Notes under the pieces: generated by a model
Databases searched by the model: none
The model's input: the letters and a program-made list of their open reading frames with translations, nothing else
What the model was told of the DNA's origin: nothing
Shown here: positions 9,637-20,866 of the stretch, in pieces
How the letters are laid out: each line of letters starts with the position of its first letter
Numbering within the stretch: the first letter of the stretch is position 1
Made by a program: the position numbers and the translations under genes
DNA from: Seminavis robusta
Taxonomy: Eukaryota; Bacillariophyta; Bacillariophyceae; Naviculales; Naviculaceae
Length of the DNA stretch: 64,000 nucleotides
Reading direction: 5' to 3'
NCBI GenBank assembly: GCA_903772945.1
Contig: CAICTM010000070.1
Location: 62,001 to 126,000 of the forward strand

Positions 9637-10806
9637 ATGGCTCCAGCAACGGAGCCAGAAGAAGAAAGCGAGGACGAGACTTCCGATGACTCGTCCAAAG
9701 ATACCGCCGGCAGTGGCAGCGTTATCAGTGATGCCACGGATACAGATGTCGATGACAGCAGCGCGAGCTATAGCACTTGCAGCACTGGAACTGATTCTTC
9801 GTTAGGAAATTTGATTGCTAGTATGGGTGGAATAGCCGGCATGGGAAAAGATACCAAGGATACCAAGACAATGGCAAAGACGGTACAGGCCGGCAAGTTG
9901 AAACGGCGTCTTTCGACACCCAACATGATGCAGATGCAGCTGGAAGTGGCGCCTTCGACGATTGAAAACAACGAACATCGTGATGCGCTGTTGCGGTTTT
10001 TGGATCGAATGAACAATACTGAGTCCTACTTTCAAGACCCCAACACGGACGGGGACGACAACGTCTCTGGTCGCCGAAAGGTGAGCAGCACGGGTGCACT
10101 GGAGGACCTTCGAAAGAACACTGTAGATCGTGACAACCCCTCCCACTACTTCAAGGCTATGGTAGAAGGAGACCTACCCAAACAAAACAGAACCTTGTTC
10201 ACGGACAAATATTGGGAAAACTACTTTACTCCCATCACACAAGCCCGGCGCAACGCGTATAAAGGAAACGTTGTCAAGGCAATTCGAGATCAGGACCTAG
10301 AAACGCTCAAGAAAATCCTTACTACAGAAGGGGATGCTTCGATGGAGGCATGCAATGCTCAAGGAGAAACTCTCTTGCACTTGGCCTGTCGCAGACGAAA
10401 CCACGAGCTCGTCAAGTTCCTCGTCATAACCGCCCACGTGTCCATCAAGGTGCGAGACGACTATCACAAGACACCCCTGCACGAAGTCTGCTGGTACACG
10501 GAACCAAGGAATCCATCTCAGTTCCATTCGGTAGAGTTCTTGATGGTGCTGGCACCGGAATTGTTCTTTGCCAAAGATAAGAGGTGAGAAGGAAGGAATA
10601 CTTTTGATGTTGTTGGAACATTGGTTGTTTGTCCATGTCTCTTACATTTTGCACTATTGGCCCATTGATTGATATTGGAAAGAGGCTTCACTCCGCTACA
10701 ATATGCACCTAAAAGCAGCTGGAAAGGCTGGTGCCGCTTTCTAGCGAGAAACAAAGAGTCCATTCGTTCCAAGGTGCGAAATATGGACTTTGGTGGTGGA
10801 TTCTGA
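9637..10806 (+). CDS. Ankyrin-repeat protein, two exons
   Basis: Exons 9637-10583 and 10683-10806, intron 99 nt (GTGAGA...GAAAG); the join reads AKDKR-GFTPLQYAPKSSW, restoring an ankyrin repeat that would otherwise stop. The N-terminal 130 residues are acidic and Ser/Thr-rich (disordered). A stretch typical of stramenopile proteins follows (NPSHYFKAMVEGDLPKQNRT). Three to four ankyrin units run to the end (GETLLHLACRRRNHELVKFL; KTPLHEVCW; GFTPLQYAP), ending in a C-terminal W..W..FL-type helix. Ankyrin repeats mediate protein contacts; the partner is unknown. The frame is open upstream to 9376, but the ATG at 9637 (AAGATGG) fits the start of the acidic region better, and upstream codons lie against the transposon end. 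Confidence 0.8.
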
Positions 10807-11622
10807 ACTTGAAGCAAACCTGCTTATTCGACAATACCGTACATCAATAGCTGGTCCGCGTCTCGTGTACCATAGTTGGCCGCTCTCCATTGTTGCTTGG
10901 CTGACAGTAACAGCAGAATGGCCAATCAGTAAGTACTGCCAGCTAGCTACTAAAAACAGTGTATTTTTAGGACATCTGCAAAGGAAACACACGGGTGCAT
11001 TGATGTATGCGCATGCATGGGCGTTTGATGCCGTATGTATGAGATGACTTTTGAGACCTGGAGTCTGTGGTGCCAGTGTCAATTGCCATCTTAGGCTGCG
11101 ATGCCAGTGTCCTGTGTGCCGTCACGAATCAGCCTTGCCTGGCTACTACCGGTAGACTGTACCAGTCTCCTGTTTCCTTCCTTGGACCCCTGGAACGACA
11201 CCATGCTGTGATCTTAGTTAGAATTCTTCTCCATCTTCTTCTGTGGCTTGCTGTGCCATGCCTTGTGAGGAAGGGTATGAGTATGTCCAACACGTGTTTC
11301 TGAGAGAGTGGCTATGCAACCTGGCCATGGCTGTCTACTTCTAGCTAGCTACTAGTACCAGTACTCGTAGCTACTTTGTTACAATTTAGGATTTTGCAGC
11401 ATTCTATGATTCGATTCATTCGATTCTTTTAAAAAACAAGGGGACACTTGGTTTCAAACGGTTTTGATGGCTTCAATTAAGTCTGCGATCAAAGGCCGCG
11501 ATCTTTGGATTGTGGGTTCAGCCGTTGTCACCACAGCTACAAAAGAAAGAGGTGCTACTGATTGAATTCCTAGCTAGCTAGCTGTTGCTGTCTGTACGGT
11601 ACCGTATTGTTATTACTCGACC
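10807..11622. other. Intergenic stretch, no gene seen
   Basis: About 0.8 kb between the ankyrin and alpha-glucosidase genes, presumably the promoter of the latter. It contains CTAGCTAG runs and GTACC words. No frame with a recognisable product. Confidence 0.6.
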
Positions 11623-14600
11623 ATGATGATGGAGATGGTTTCGGGCCGCCGATGGTTCATCCTTGCGATTTTGTTCCACTTGGCATGGTCTTCCCCTCTT
11701 TCCAACGGCCCTTGGGGTCCTACCGATCCGGTGGCCGATCCTGCTGCCATCATTCTTGTACCGTCTGTTCGGGTGACAGTCCTGACCGATCGCGTGCTTC
11801 GAATCGAACGCATTGCCAAGAAAGCGGAGGATCGAAAGACGGTTGCCGTGATTAATCGCAAACTCCCCGTGCCACACTTTGAACACTCCATCAATAATAA
11901 TAATAATAATAACAATGGGAACCTATTGACGGTCCAGACCAAATGCATCACACTGACGTACCGTGTCGGCACAGAGTTTTCGGCGGAAACCTTGCAGGTC
12001 AAGGGCAACATGTACTGTCATTCAGCATCATCGCCGGATAATAATTCCTCATCATCGTGGACATATCTCTATGGACAGCACGATCCGCACAATCTGTTGG
12101 GGACGATTCGAACTCTGGATGGAGAAAATGCCGCGACGCTCAACTGTTCCTTGCGAGATCCCGTGGTCGATCATTGCGAATGGGGGTTGATTTCCCGCAG
12201 TGGATATGCCATTGTCAATGACACCCACAACTTTTGCCTGAGCGACCAGGAGGATTGGTGGGATGGACGCAACCGTGACGACGAGGATTTTTACATTTTT
12301 GGACATGGACATGACTACCAAGCAGCCTTGCAGGACTATCGGCTACTAGGAGGAGCCATTCCCCTGCTGCCACGATATGCCTTGGGTGTTTGGTACTCGC
12401 GCTGGTTTGACTATACGGCTGCCTCTGCGGCAGAAATGGTGCGACAATTCGAATGGCGTGCCATCCCGCTCGATGTCTTTGTGCTCGACATGAATTGGCA
12501 TACCAAAAACAATTGGACGGGGTATTCGTGGGACAAGAGAATGTATGGCAATCACCCGGAGGATGCCGTATCCTACATGAAGGCCAGAAATTTGGCCGTC
12601 ACGTTGAACTTGCATGATGCCGCTGGAGTCTATCCATTTGAAGACAAGTATTCCGAAATGTGCCGCGCCACGGGCTGTCAAGAGGGCTATCCGGTTCCCT
12701 TTTCCGTTGTGAATCAAACCATTGCATATGCCTTGGAAGATCAAGTCATGCAGCCTCTGGAGAAGATCAGTGGTATTGATTTCTGGTGGATTGACTGGCA
12801 ACAGGGAGAAAAGGGCCCCGGGGGTGCTGCAGGTGGCAAGCAAAATCCAACCATTTGGACGGCTCATATCAAAAGTACCAATGCCAACAGGCGTCGCCAG
12901 CAGCAAAATCAACAACAAGATGAGACAGTCCGCAACATGGTGTTGGCAAGATGGGGTGGACTCGGAGGCCATCGCTACCCCGTGCACTTTAGTGGAGATG
13001 TGGACACTGTTAATTGGGAAAATCTGGAATACCAAGCATATTTCTCAATGGTACGAACTACTTCTAAACTTGTCAGCTCGAACAGTACTATACACAAGTT
13101 CATGTTGGAGTTGTATCCTAACCACTTTCACTTGCGCTTTTCCATTCTTTGTTGCAGACTGCGACAAATGTTGGAGCTATCTGGTCTCATGACATTGAAG
13201 GGCCAGAACTGAATCCAGAGCTGTACACACGTTGGTTGCAATTTGGCGTCGTATCAGGTATAATGAGATCACATGATCGTGGAATGTCCGCGGGTGGGTG
13301 CGCTGCTAATGACCCTCCGTCATGTACTATCGTTGTACCATGGGAGGTCGCTCCCAAGTATGCAAGCGCAAACCTAAAAGCGTTGAGATTGAGAGGTAGC
13401 TTGATTCCCTATCTGTATTCTGCTGCATACAAGGCCCACGTGACTGGAAAATGGTTCATCACGCCCATGTACTACGAGTGGCCAGAGCTTGACAGTGCAT
13501 ACGAAACAGCGGCGCCTAGACCAAACAACCAGACCAGGTTCGACCCCCAATACATGTTTGGGGACGACATGTGGGTGGCACCAGTGGTAAAGCCTGGCAA
13601 CCATACCGATGGAATTGCAAGATTGAGTCTTTGGGTCCCTCCAGGAACATGGGTGGGAGTGGATGGCGGCAAAGTACTAAGAGGCGACGAAGATGGCTCT
13701 TCTTCAGTGGATGTGTTGGCAGACTTGGATGAGATCCCAATGTTTGCTCGAGCTGGTTCTGTGATTCCCACCATCCCAGTTCGCCCAGGAGCAACCATTG
13801 GTCTTGCCATGAAACAATTCAATGAAATAATTTGGACTGTCTATCTTGCCTCGGATGCCCCAGTCTCGGGAAGCGGCATGTTTTATGAAGACGATGGGAT
13901 TAGCACTGCCTACCATGAGAGGGATTCCTTCACCATAACTACCGCATCCTATAATATCACGACATCGGATGTTCTCGCAAAGCCGGTTGGAGATGCCACT
14001 GCACGTAAGATGACAACGTTGACCAATACTTCAGGACACAATCTTGACCCCATCAAATCAACAACAATGACTTTCACCGTTACGACCAGTGGCCACTGCG
14101 AAAAAGTTGGTACTTCACGTGCTACCACTCTTCGGCTGGTGAACACACTGCCACCCACTTCAGTAGATGTCAATGGACAATCAATCCCATACGCGCGGTT
14201 TGGTGGTGAGGGTACTTGGACCTTTGACAGCACAAATGCCGCTGTTGTGATCGAGCTACCCCCCTCAAAGATATCAGAAGGACTGCAAGTGACAATCAAC
14301 ACGACCGGCCGCAAGCTGAGAGAGAAAGCGGCATCTTTGGATGGCCTCGGCTTTCGATTGCAACGTGCCATTGCTGCCGAGAATACGCTTGATATACTTC
14401 GGATCTCACCGGGATGCCAAACTGGACGGAACAAGGATCCTGGGTATCTCGTACGTTCGGCTTCTGCTGGATCTGCTCTGGATTATCTTGCCGGTCTCCC
14501 AGACCATGATGAATTTGACAATCTGCTCGCCTCAATCCAGTCACTGCTAAGTGCTGCCCATCAGGAACTGCTGATAATGAAGGTTGTACAAAAAAAGGAT

Positions 14601-14648
14601 CTCCCTTGGGTAGCCAGAGCACAGACATTGATTGGCAGTGCTCATTAA
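11623..14648 (+). CDS. Glycoside hydrolase family 31 alpha-glucosidase-like enzyme, secretory, two exons
   Basis: Exons 11623-13050 and 13158-14648 (intron 107 nt, GTACGA...TTGCAG), 972 residues. A hydrophobic signal peptide (residues about 9-24, WFILAILFHLAWSS) sends it to the secretory pathway. The GH31 barrel is clear: FVLDMNWH near residue 290, nucleophile Asp391 in DFWWIDWQQG, acid/base Asp459 in VHFSGDVDT. The 68-residue spacing is normal for the family. GAIWSHDIEG, GIMRSHDRG and MFGDDMWVAPVV follow, then the beta-sandwich domains. An 8-Asn run near residue 90 is low complexity. GH31 enzymes trim alpha-linked glucose or xylose; WWIDWQQG with GVWYSRWF resembles a protist and bacterial subgroup whose substrate is not certain. 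About 150 C-terminal residues with a helical end are extra. An ER N-glycan glucosidase II role is possible but unproven. Confidence 0.9.
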
Positions 14649-15277
14649 ATCTTCTGATGGAGAAGTTCTAGCTAGCTACCCACCTATACCTCAGTACTAA
14701 AGTACTAATAGACTCTGGGCAATGCATAGAGCATACTCTGTGCCCCTTCGAGGTGTGGCTGTAGCCAGGGAGTTTACTCATTTCATACAGCAGTTGCACA
14801 ACCTTGGGAGCGCGAGTGACCAGTCAGCAGACTTGTCGGTTGGGACTACCCTGATCCTTCGAGGTCAGTCGCCTGTAAAAGACCTCTGGTCTGAATCCGT
14901 TAATAGAGTTTTCTTCTTTTGTGCCCCTTGGAGCTTGCTGGCTGTTTAGTTACCAGATTTGTGTAGCCTCAGTTCAGTGCTATCCAAACAACATAGGAAT
15001 GTTGCGGCAGCTTGCCCAAAACTCCTACATCCTGAAGCTAGTTGGTGACCTGTTTCAAAATCATCAGCCTGTTGGACCGTATGTCATCATTGACTGTCCA
15101 CGAAACAACCAAAGGCATTCTTGCATGGTGTTCATCACACTGTTGTTGTCTGCATTACGTTGGCAGGTGGGCATCAAAATGTCTTGCATTGCACTTTGAC
15201 GACAATACTACATGTTTGTATTGTATGCTAGTTGTTGTTGTTGCTGTTGTATAGCCGTCAGTCATCCTGTTGGTGAT
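14649..15277. other. Convergent intergenic stretch, no gene seen
   Basis: 0.6 kb between the 3' ends of the GH31 and sulfotransferase genes. There are T/G-rich triplet runs (GTTGTTGTTG near 15230) and GTGAGAGTGAGAGTGA at 15285. Nothing coding is supported. Confidence 0.6.
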
Positions 15278-16534
15278 TCATGGAGAGTGAGAGTGAGAGT
15301 GACAATACTCACTTGCATATCCCAGAGATTGCATAAAGATGACATCGATGGAATAGAGTTGACAGAGTTGTTGAATCATTTCGGGAGTGCAGTGTCGTTT
15401 AATCGACATGTTGGCCAATACTCGAGACGTGGCATAGTCGACCTTGGATCGGTCTCGACCATGTGGCATTGTTGTTGAAAGTAGTGTGCTGTTGCTGTTG
15501 CTGTTGTTTGCGACAACATGATGTAGATACGCCGCCAAACTGGGCAAATCATGGAGATGCAATACGGCCAAACGTGCCGTGGGGTAGTCATCCCAGAGTC
15601 GAAAATGCGCCACCATGGGTAAAAGATGAACATCTCTCAGGTAGTTGGTGGTTTGAATTTCGTGAATGGCACACTGGACGGTAGCTCGTGCGGTCCATTT
15701 CAAACATTTGGTTCGAAAGTCGGTATTGTAATGCATCACTTGTTGGACTGCCGACACAAATCGTTCCAAGGGATCTCGCACGACGGTGAATGTGACAATC
15801 GCATTTGTATTTGTAGTGTGTAGTTGATGTGTTGCCATGGCTTGAATGTGTTGTATTCTCGCTTCTTGATTGCGTTGCTTTTGAGCGGACGAGCCACCCC
15901 CAAAGGAATACTTGAAATTCTGTATTTCAGCGGGCGTATTGTTGTTATTGTTATTGTGATTCCATTGTGTCTTGGCTTGTGCCAATAGCATTTTGACGGT
16001 GGTTCCCCCAGATTTGTGGCAATGAATAAAGGTTAGATTTTTGTAGTCTGGTATGGACCAACTGGTCATGGCGGGCAAATTCTGGTTGGTGCCACCGATG
16101 CGTTTGTACTCGGATTCAGACATTTTCAGGGTTGTGAGGAAGGAGTGTGGTTCAAAGTAGCGACAAGGAGCTTCTGAACGGTCGCAATCCCAAAAGGCGG
16201 AGGGATCATTCTGTAGTAACAGTGCCGTCTCGATCGGAATTTGTGTTGTGTCTTGACTGGTGGATGATGATGATGATGACGAATAGGTGCCTTTGGGTTC
16301 TTTTCTTGTTGTCCTTGTGGCAACCACAGTATCCAAGGGCCAGAATAATAATTGAGACACATCATGGGGAAGAAGTAGAGACAAGAAGAAGAAAACGACC
16401 AAGCAGACCAATGACAGCCGGACCATTACGCGTGGACGACGCTGCAGAAATCTCGTGGCATTACTGCCGCTTGGATCTCTTCGGATGCTACGACGACAAC
16501 AACATTCAAGGTGCAGTAGACGACTGACAGTCAT
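15278..16534 (-). CDS. Type II membrane sulfotransferase (Sulfotransfer_2-like)
   Basis: 418 residues from the ATG at 16534; upstream codons of the frame lack an ATG. A single transmembrane segment (VRLSLVCLVVFFFLSLLL, about residues 37-54) follows a basic N-terminus, giving the Golgi type II layout. The PAPS-binding 5'-phosphosulfate loop is seen as FIHCHKSGGTTVK and the 3'-phosphate motif as FTVVRDPLERFVSAVQQ, which places it with carbohydrate sulfotransferases. The stem is Ser/Thr-rich and an Asn run interrupts the lumenal domain. It would transfer sulfate from PAPS to a glycan, plausibly the sulfated polysaccharides known in diatoms; acceptor unknown. It is transcribed divergently from the oxygenase-like gene, the two starts being 327 bp apart. 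Confidence 0.8.
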   Translation of the reverse strand: MTVSRLLHLECCCRRSIRRDPSGSNATRFLQRRPRVMVRLSLVCLVVFFFLSLLLPHDVSQLLFWPLDTVVATRTTRKEPKGTYSSSSSSSTSQDTTQIPIETALLLQNDPSAFWDCDRSEAPCRYFEPHSFLTTLKMSESEYKRIGGTNQNLPAMTSWSIPDYKNLTFIHCHKSGGTTVKMLLAQAKTQWNHNNNNNNTPAEIQNFKYSFGGGSSAQKQRNQEARIQHIQAMATHQLHTTNTNAIVTFTVVRDPLERFVSAVQQVMHYNTDFRTKCLKWTARATVQCAIHEIQTTNYLRDVHLLPMVAHFRLWDDYPTARLAVLHLHDLPSLAAYLHHVVANNSNSNSTLLSTTMPHGRDRSKVDYATSRVLANMSIKRHCTPEMIQQLCQLYSIDVIFMQSLGYASEYCHSHSHSP

Positions 16535-16860
16535 CGTATGTATGATCCAAATAAGATGATGGCAATATGGCAATCACCTTTAGTGGGTCAAGACAACCTA
16601 CGTTGTTTGAACACCGGTAGTTTGGTACAATGTTGAAATAGCAATAATAATGCAGTATTATTAGTAATAGCTACCGGTAGCTAGTCGTTGATGCCTACGG
16701 TAGAGGCTTTGTGCAAGCTTAACAGCCATCTCTGCTGGATTATTGAATCGGCTTCCCACGACCACAAAAATGAGCCAACCTCCAACAATCTTTTTGAAAG
16801 AACACCTTACCACCTTTGAAACAGAGGGATGTGATATTTGTACGGTACAAACATCAGACC
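16535..16860. promoter_or_regulatory. Shared 5' region of two divergent genes
   Basis: 326 bp between the sulfotransferase start (16534, minus) and the oxygenase-like start (16861, plus); both promoters must lie here. It contains ACCGGTAG at 16612 and again at 16672. No TATA box or known motif can be assigned. Confidence 0.4.
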
Positions 16861-18156
16861 ATGGAAGATCCACAGCCACAGCCACAAGAAGAAGAGATTG
16901 AGATCAACTTTCGCCTTGATCCAGAAGGTCGAACGGCTCGAACGACTGGCCGTGGAGACAATACTAATAATAGTACGGAAGATCCAGCACAAAAAACAAC
17001 GCGAGGTCTCTGCTATGAACCCACATCTGTTCAAACGGAATTGGCTTTCGACAGCACTGCTGCTGTTACTGTGGAATCTGCCACTTTGGATGAGCTATTG
17101 CTGGATTGTGAAATTTCCGACAGCGGACTGATGCCCCGTACCTTTTGGGTTCCGGCGGCGGGCACGGCACGATGCAGTTTGGAACAAATGGCATTGGACG
17201 TCTTTGCCCATCACACGGACGGTGATGATGATGATTATGATCCAGACACGTCCGGAGCCGAATGGTGGGTGCAGATTCGACCCTCGCCCGATAAAGTGGG
17301 ACGATATGCCATGCACGCATCATCCTCGCAAGATGACAATGACAATGACACTGACGACAAGCAAGGCATTTCCTTTCATTGGGACAAGGATGAAGATTTA
17401 CGAATTCTCTGTGGAGGCAACATTTACATTCATCCTCATATTTCCACCGTCACCTATCTCACCAGTCTGGGGGCACCCACATTGGCACTCAATCTACGAG
17501 TCAATAACTTGACGGGAGAATGGATGGTGCCAAGTACTAGTGACAATACCAAGGGGTATCTGAGTTGGCCCCGGTTTGGAAAACACTTGAGTTTTGATGG
17601 CAGATTTCTCCACGCGGCACCATCCGATTTGATGGAACCGGGGACATTTGAAACACAGTGCCAAATACCAGAAACTACAACTACCAAGAGTGAAAAGCAA
17701 CAACGTCGTAGACATGGTCGTGTCACCTTTTTGGTCAATATCTGGCTCAATCACAAACCCTTTGGAGTCAAGCCGTTCCCCATGATTGATAAGCTCAGTG
17801 GACTTAAACCCAACGATCGAGTCGGTCTCCAATTCGCGTCCAAGAATGATCCGACAACGAGGGTGGACGTGGTTGACGACAACAATAACAACGACAATAA
17901 TTCAAACACACGATGCCAGTGGCCCATGGGAAATTGTGACTCGGGAGAAATCATTCAAGTCGACATGCCACTCCACTTGATCAGAGAGCAGGCATCGGGT
18001 GGTGGTAGTCTGGCTATCACTTGGAAAACGCCCAAGGGTGTCCAGTTATCACGCACGGACACGAACACAACGGCATCGCAAACCACATCTACGGCAGAAA
18101 ATAATGATGACGACGACGACAAGCAGCAGCCAGCAAAGCAACCGCGCTTGGAGTGA
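16861..18156 (+). CDS. 2-oxoglutarate/Fe(II) oxygenase-like protein
   Basis: 431 residues from the ATG at 16861 (ACCATGG context); an in-frame ATG 45 nt upstream is less likely. The double-stranded beta-helix signature is visible: His173-x-Asp175 in ISFHWDKDED, a distal His251 in DGRFLHAAPSDL, and Arg287 in GRVTFLVNIW, spaced as expected for metal and 2-oxoglutarate binding. Between them lie strand-rich segments (GNIYIHPHISTVTYL, APTLALNLRV). Both ends and the linkers are acidic and Asn/Asp-rich. Such enzymes hydroxylate proteins, nucleic acids or small molecules; the substrate cannot be told. There is no signal peptide, so it is probably cytosolic or nuclear. The family call rests on spaced motif residues rather than overall similarity. 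Confidence 0.6.
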   Translation: MEDPQPQPQEEEIEINFRLDPEGRTARTTGRGDNTNNSTEDPAQKTTRGLCYEPTSVQTELAFDSTAAVTVESATLDELLLDCEISDSGLMPRTFWVPAAGTARCSLEQMALDVFAHHTDGDDDDYDPDTSGAEWWVQIRPSPDKVGRYAMHASSSQDDNDNDTDDKQGISFHWDKDEDLRILCGGNIYIHPHISTVTYLTSLGAPTLALNLRVNNLTGEWMVPSTSDNTKGYLSWPRFGKHLSFDGRFLHAAPSDLMEPGTFETQCQIPETTTTKSEKQQRRRHGRVTFLVNIWLNHKPFGVKPFPMIDKLSGLKPNDRVGLQFASKNDPTTRVDVVDDNNNNDNNSNTRCQWPMGNCDSGEIIQVDMPLHLIREQASGGGSLAITWKTPKGVQLSRTDTNTTASQTTSTAENNDDDDDKQQPAKQPRLE

Positions 18157-18511
18157 TGGTTCGATTGAATGATTGATTCAATCGAATGAATCGAATCATT
18201 CCACTACCATCATCTCCCTTTGTCTGATACGTTTTGCATGAAGTTGTGGAAGGCTCGTCGGGCCCACGCGCGCTAGCCAGGAGCTCAGGAAGGCCATGCA
18301 GTGCCATAATTGAGCAAGGAAAGTCACACACTGGTCACCGATGGGGCACAAGTCATGGTACCGGTATCCTGAAGTAAATGCATTGTTATGTCAACTTCAA
18401 CAACAACAATTCAGGAAGCAAACAGCTGATCTTCTCAACTACTACTAGTACACTACTTTTATTAAGACGAAGAATTTTCCAAGCCATCACCTTTTCCGAC
18501 TTTTTCATCAC
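18157..18511. other. Convergent intergenic stretch
   Basis: 355 bp between 3' ends of the oxygenase-like and VTT genes. It contains an imperfect tandem of GATTCAATCGAATGAATCG near 18172-18198. No gene seen. Confidence 0.5.
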
Positions 18512-20560
18512 TCAGAAACCATCTTGCCTGTGGGTGTCTGTCACTGGGGGAGTTCTATTGCGTGCTTTCATCCATTGCTTTGTGGCATCCATTGCTTGGT
18601 AGTCGGATGGTGTTGTTGCTCTTGGTGCTGCTGCCATACCGTAACCAGAAGCCCAATTGTAGACGCTGGACATCATTGTCTCTCTCCTGGGAGAAGTTTG
18701 TGGTTCCTGATTTCGGTGGCCAGAGTCGGGTACCTCCAGACCTTCGTTCCTAGATTCGTCATCATCCAAGTCAGCCAGATATTCCAAATCAAGAACGGAC
18801 ATGCGCCGAACAGTAGTAATGTAACATTCCATTTCATCCTCTCCAATCTGGAGCTCCTATAATACATGATATATTCGTAAGAGTCCTGCCTGTTTAGTAC
18901 TCTTTTCTGCACCGGTATGATGATTGCCACCCACTGTCTTCTGGACGCATGCACGTACCTTTTGCAGTTCCTTTTTGGTGAATCGAAAGGTAAGAACCAT
19001 GGCAATGATGAGCGTGGCAACGCCCATGCTCGTCACAATCAGCAATAGCATTTCATGACCATGACCATGTGTAATGTCATCAATATTCTGGAACTGCGCT
19101 TCACTATCGTTTTCCTCGTCGTCATCGTTTTGTTTAATGTACGCCAAGGATCCTGCCGAAGCCCCCATGGTGATGATGAGTATTTGGTACGGGAGCATTC
19201 CCACCAATGAACATAAAAAGGTCCTCCAATCTAACTGTGTAATTCCTCCCAGATAGTTGAGTCCATGAAAGGGTATGAGAGGACACAATCGCAAGAGCAG
19301 CATGATGCGGAGTCCATCTCTTTGAAGGGCTTGATCCGCTGCCTTGACAATGGGGTATCGTTGGGCAAACAGATCAATCAATTCTCGCATCATGTAACGA
19401 GCCCGAACAAAACTGGCCAACGCTCCCAGTACGGATCCCACAAAGCAGGCAATGACGGCCGCCACGACGCCATATCCCATTCGTCCCTGCCATGCCATGG
19501 TAAATGCCCATCCCGCTCCCAGCAGCAACAGCGTGGGTGGGATGAAACACAAGGTGGCGACAATGTAAATGCCCACGTAGGCGAATTCGGCCGCGGTTGG
19601 ATATTGTGTCATCCAAAGCAAGAATTCGTCAATCCATTGTTCAATGAACGAGTCATCTCGGACGAATAAATCGTAAAAGACCACTGAAAAAATCACCATG
19701 ACCGAGACCGTGAGTACTTTTTTCTTCCAATGTCGATTTCGGGCAAAGTGATAGAGTTCCTTGAAAAGATCTTTGACTTCCTCGGTGATAATCCTCCAGG
19801 AGAGTCGATCTTCGGCGGTTGTTTCCAGAGCGAACCATTGGGCAACGTTGCTGCTAGACGACGCCATTGTGGTGTTGGTGGAGCTATCAATTTTTCCATG
19901 GCGCCGTGGAAACGAATTGGATTCCCTATTGCTGCCGGTATCATGCGGTTTGAGGATAGCATCGTCCATGATTTGGATATAACTGAGATCCGCTCCAGAG
20001 GGTAGGTTGTTGTAAGGATTCGAGGCAATAGCAGCATTGGGGGTAGCATTGGTACTACTAGTAGTATTAAGGTTCGTCGGAGAAGTGGAATACGGTGGAT
20101 GGAATTGAAATCTTGGTATTGTAGTTGACTCTGCTGTTGCTGCTCGTGGTGATGAGCTGGACGGGGGAGACGTCGCATGGGTTTGTCCTGGCGGGTAATT
20201 GGGTGACGAAAAAGGGTTCTGTCCTTCTGGTTGCCGGTGGGTATTTGGATACCCCATCGACTGCTGCTGCTGCTGCTGGCCTTGCAGGGAGGAATTGTTT
20301 CCCCGCAGGTGATTTGGCGACAAGCTAGTACATGGCCTATGGAATGGCAGACTGCGACTGCTGGACTCCAAGGTAGCAGTACTAGTACCACCGGCTGGAG
20401 GGAGAGGAGTTGGTGCAGTGGAGGACCGACCGTGAGAGATCCCTGGTGGCCGAGCTGGCACTACTGGTACTGGTACATCTCCTCTCTCCATCATTTCAAG
20501 ACGAGACGAAGAGTTGTTCATCCCTCCATTTGTGGCCCCCGCTGGCACATTGTTGCTCAT
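18512..20560 (-). CDS. VTT/SNARE-associated Golgi protein (TVP38/TMEM64-DedA family), two exons
   Basis: Exons 20560-18959 and 18856-18512, intron 102 nt (GTACGT...TTATAG); the join gives FTKKELQK-ELQIGEDEMECY. About 648 residues. The N-terminal 270 residues are disordered (Ser/Pro/Asn/Gln, one poly-Gln run). The membrane domain follows: a TM helix (VLTVSVMVIFSVVFYDLF), then the VTT core with FIPPTLLLLGAGWAF, the re-entrant-type GSVLGALASFVRARYMMRE, and LRLCPLIPFHGLNYLGG, all hallmarks of the family, and a last TM helix near IVTSMGVATLIIAMVLTF. These proteins act in Golgi/ER membranes as lipid scramblases or organisers (known for TMEM41B/VMP1 relatives). The start at 20560 has an ACCATGA context; another in-frame ATG lies at 20611. 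Confidence 0.88.
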
Positions 20561-20866
20561 GGTCGAAGATGATTTGAGTCCACACAACCACAGGACTCGG
20601 AACTTGATCATCACCAAAAAATGAGCTGCAACACTGCTTCAATCGTGTTGGAGGGAAAAGAGCGTTGGCTTGCCTCCAAAAAGGGAGCGAGAAGCCGCTC
20701 CAGGCACCCGTGATCCCACGTGGGACTGACCGAACAGACCCACCTCCCAAAGCAACAAAGCAACAAAGCAACGGCTACAAACACAGAATGATCAATCCGA
20801 AGAAGCTTCCTCCTTAGCTGGCCCCGACAGGAAGCAAAGACCATTGACAGAGAGACACAAATAATC
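20561..20866. promoter_or_regulatory. Shared 5' region of VTT gene and first glycosyltransferase
   Basis: 306 bp between divergent starts. The part next to the glycosyltransferase (GGCACCCGTGATCCCACGTG at 20702, then a CAAAGCAACAAAG block) is repeated before the second glycosyltransferase at 22064, so the duplicated unit includes promoter DNA. CCCACGTGGG is a perfect palindrome with an E-box/G-box core (CACGTG) in both copies. Confidence 0.5.
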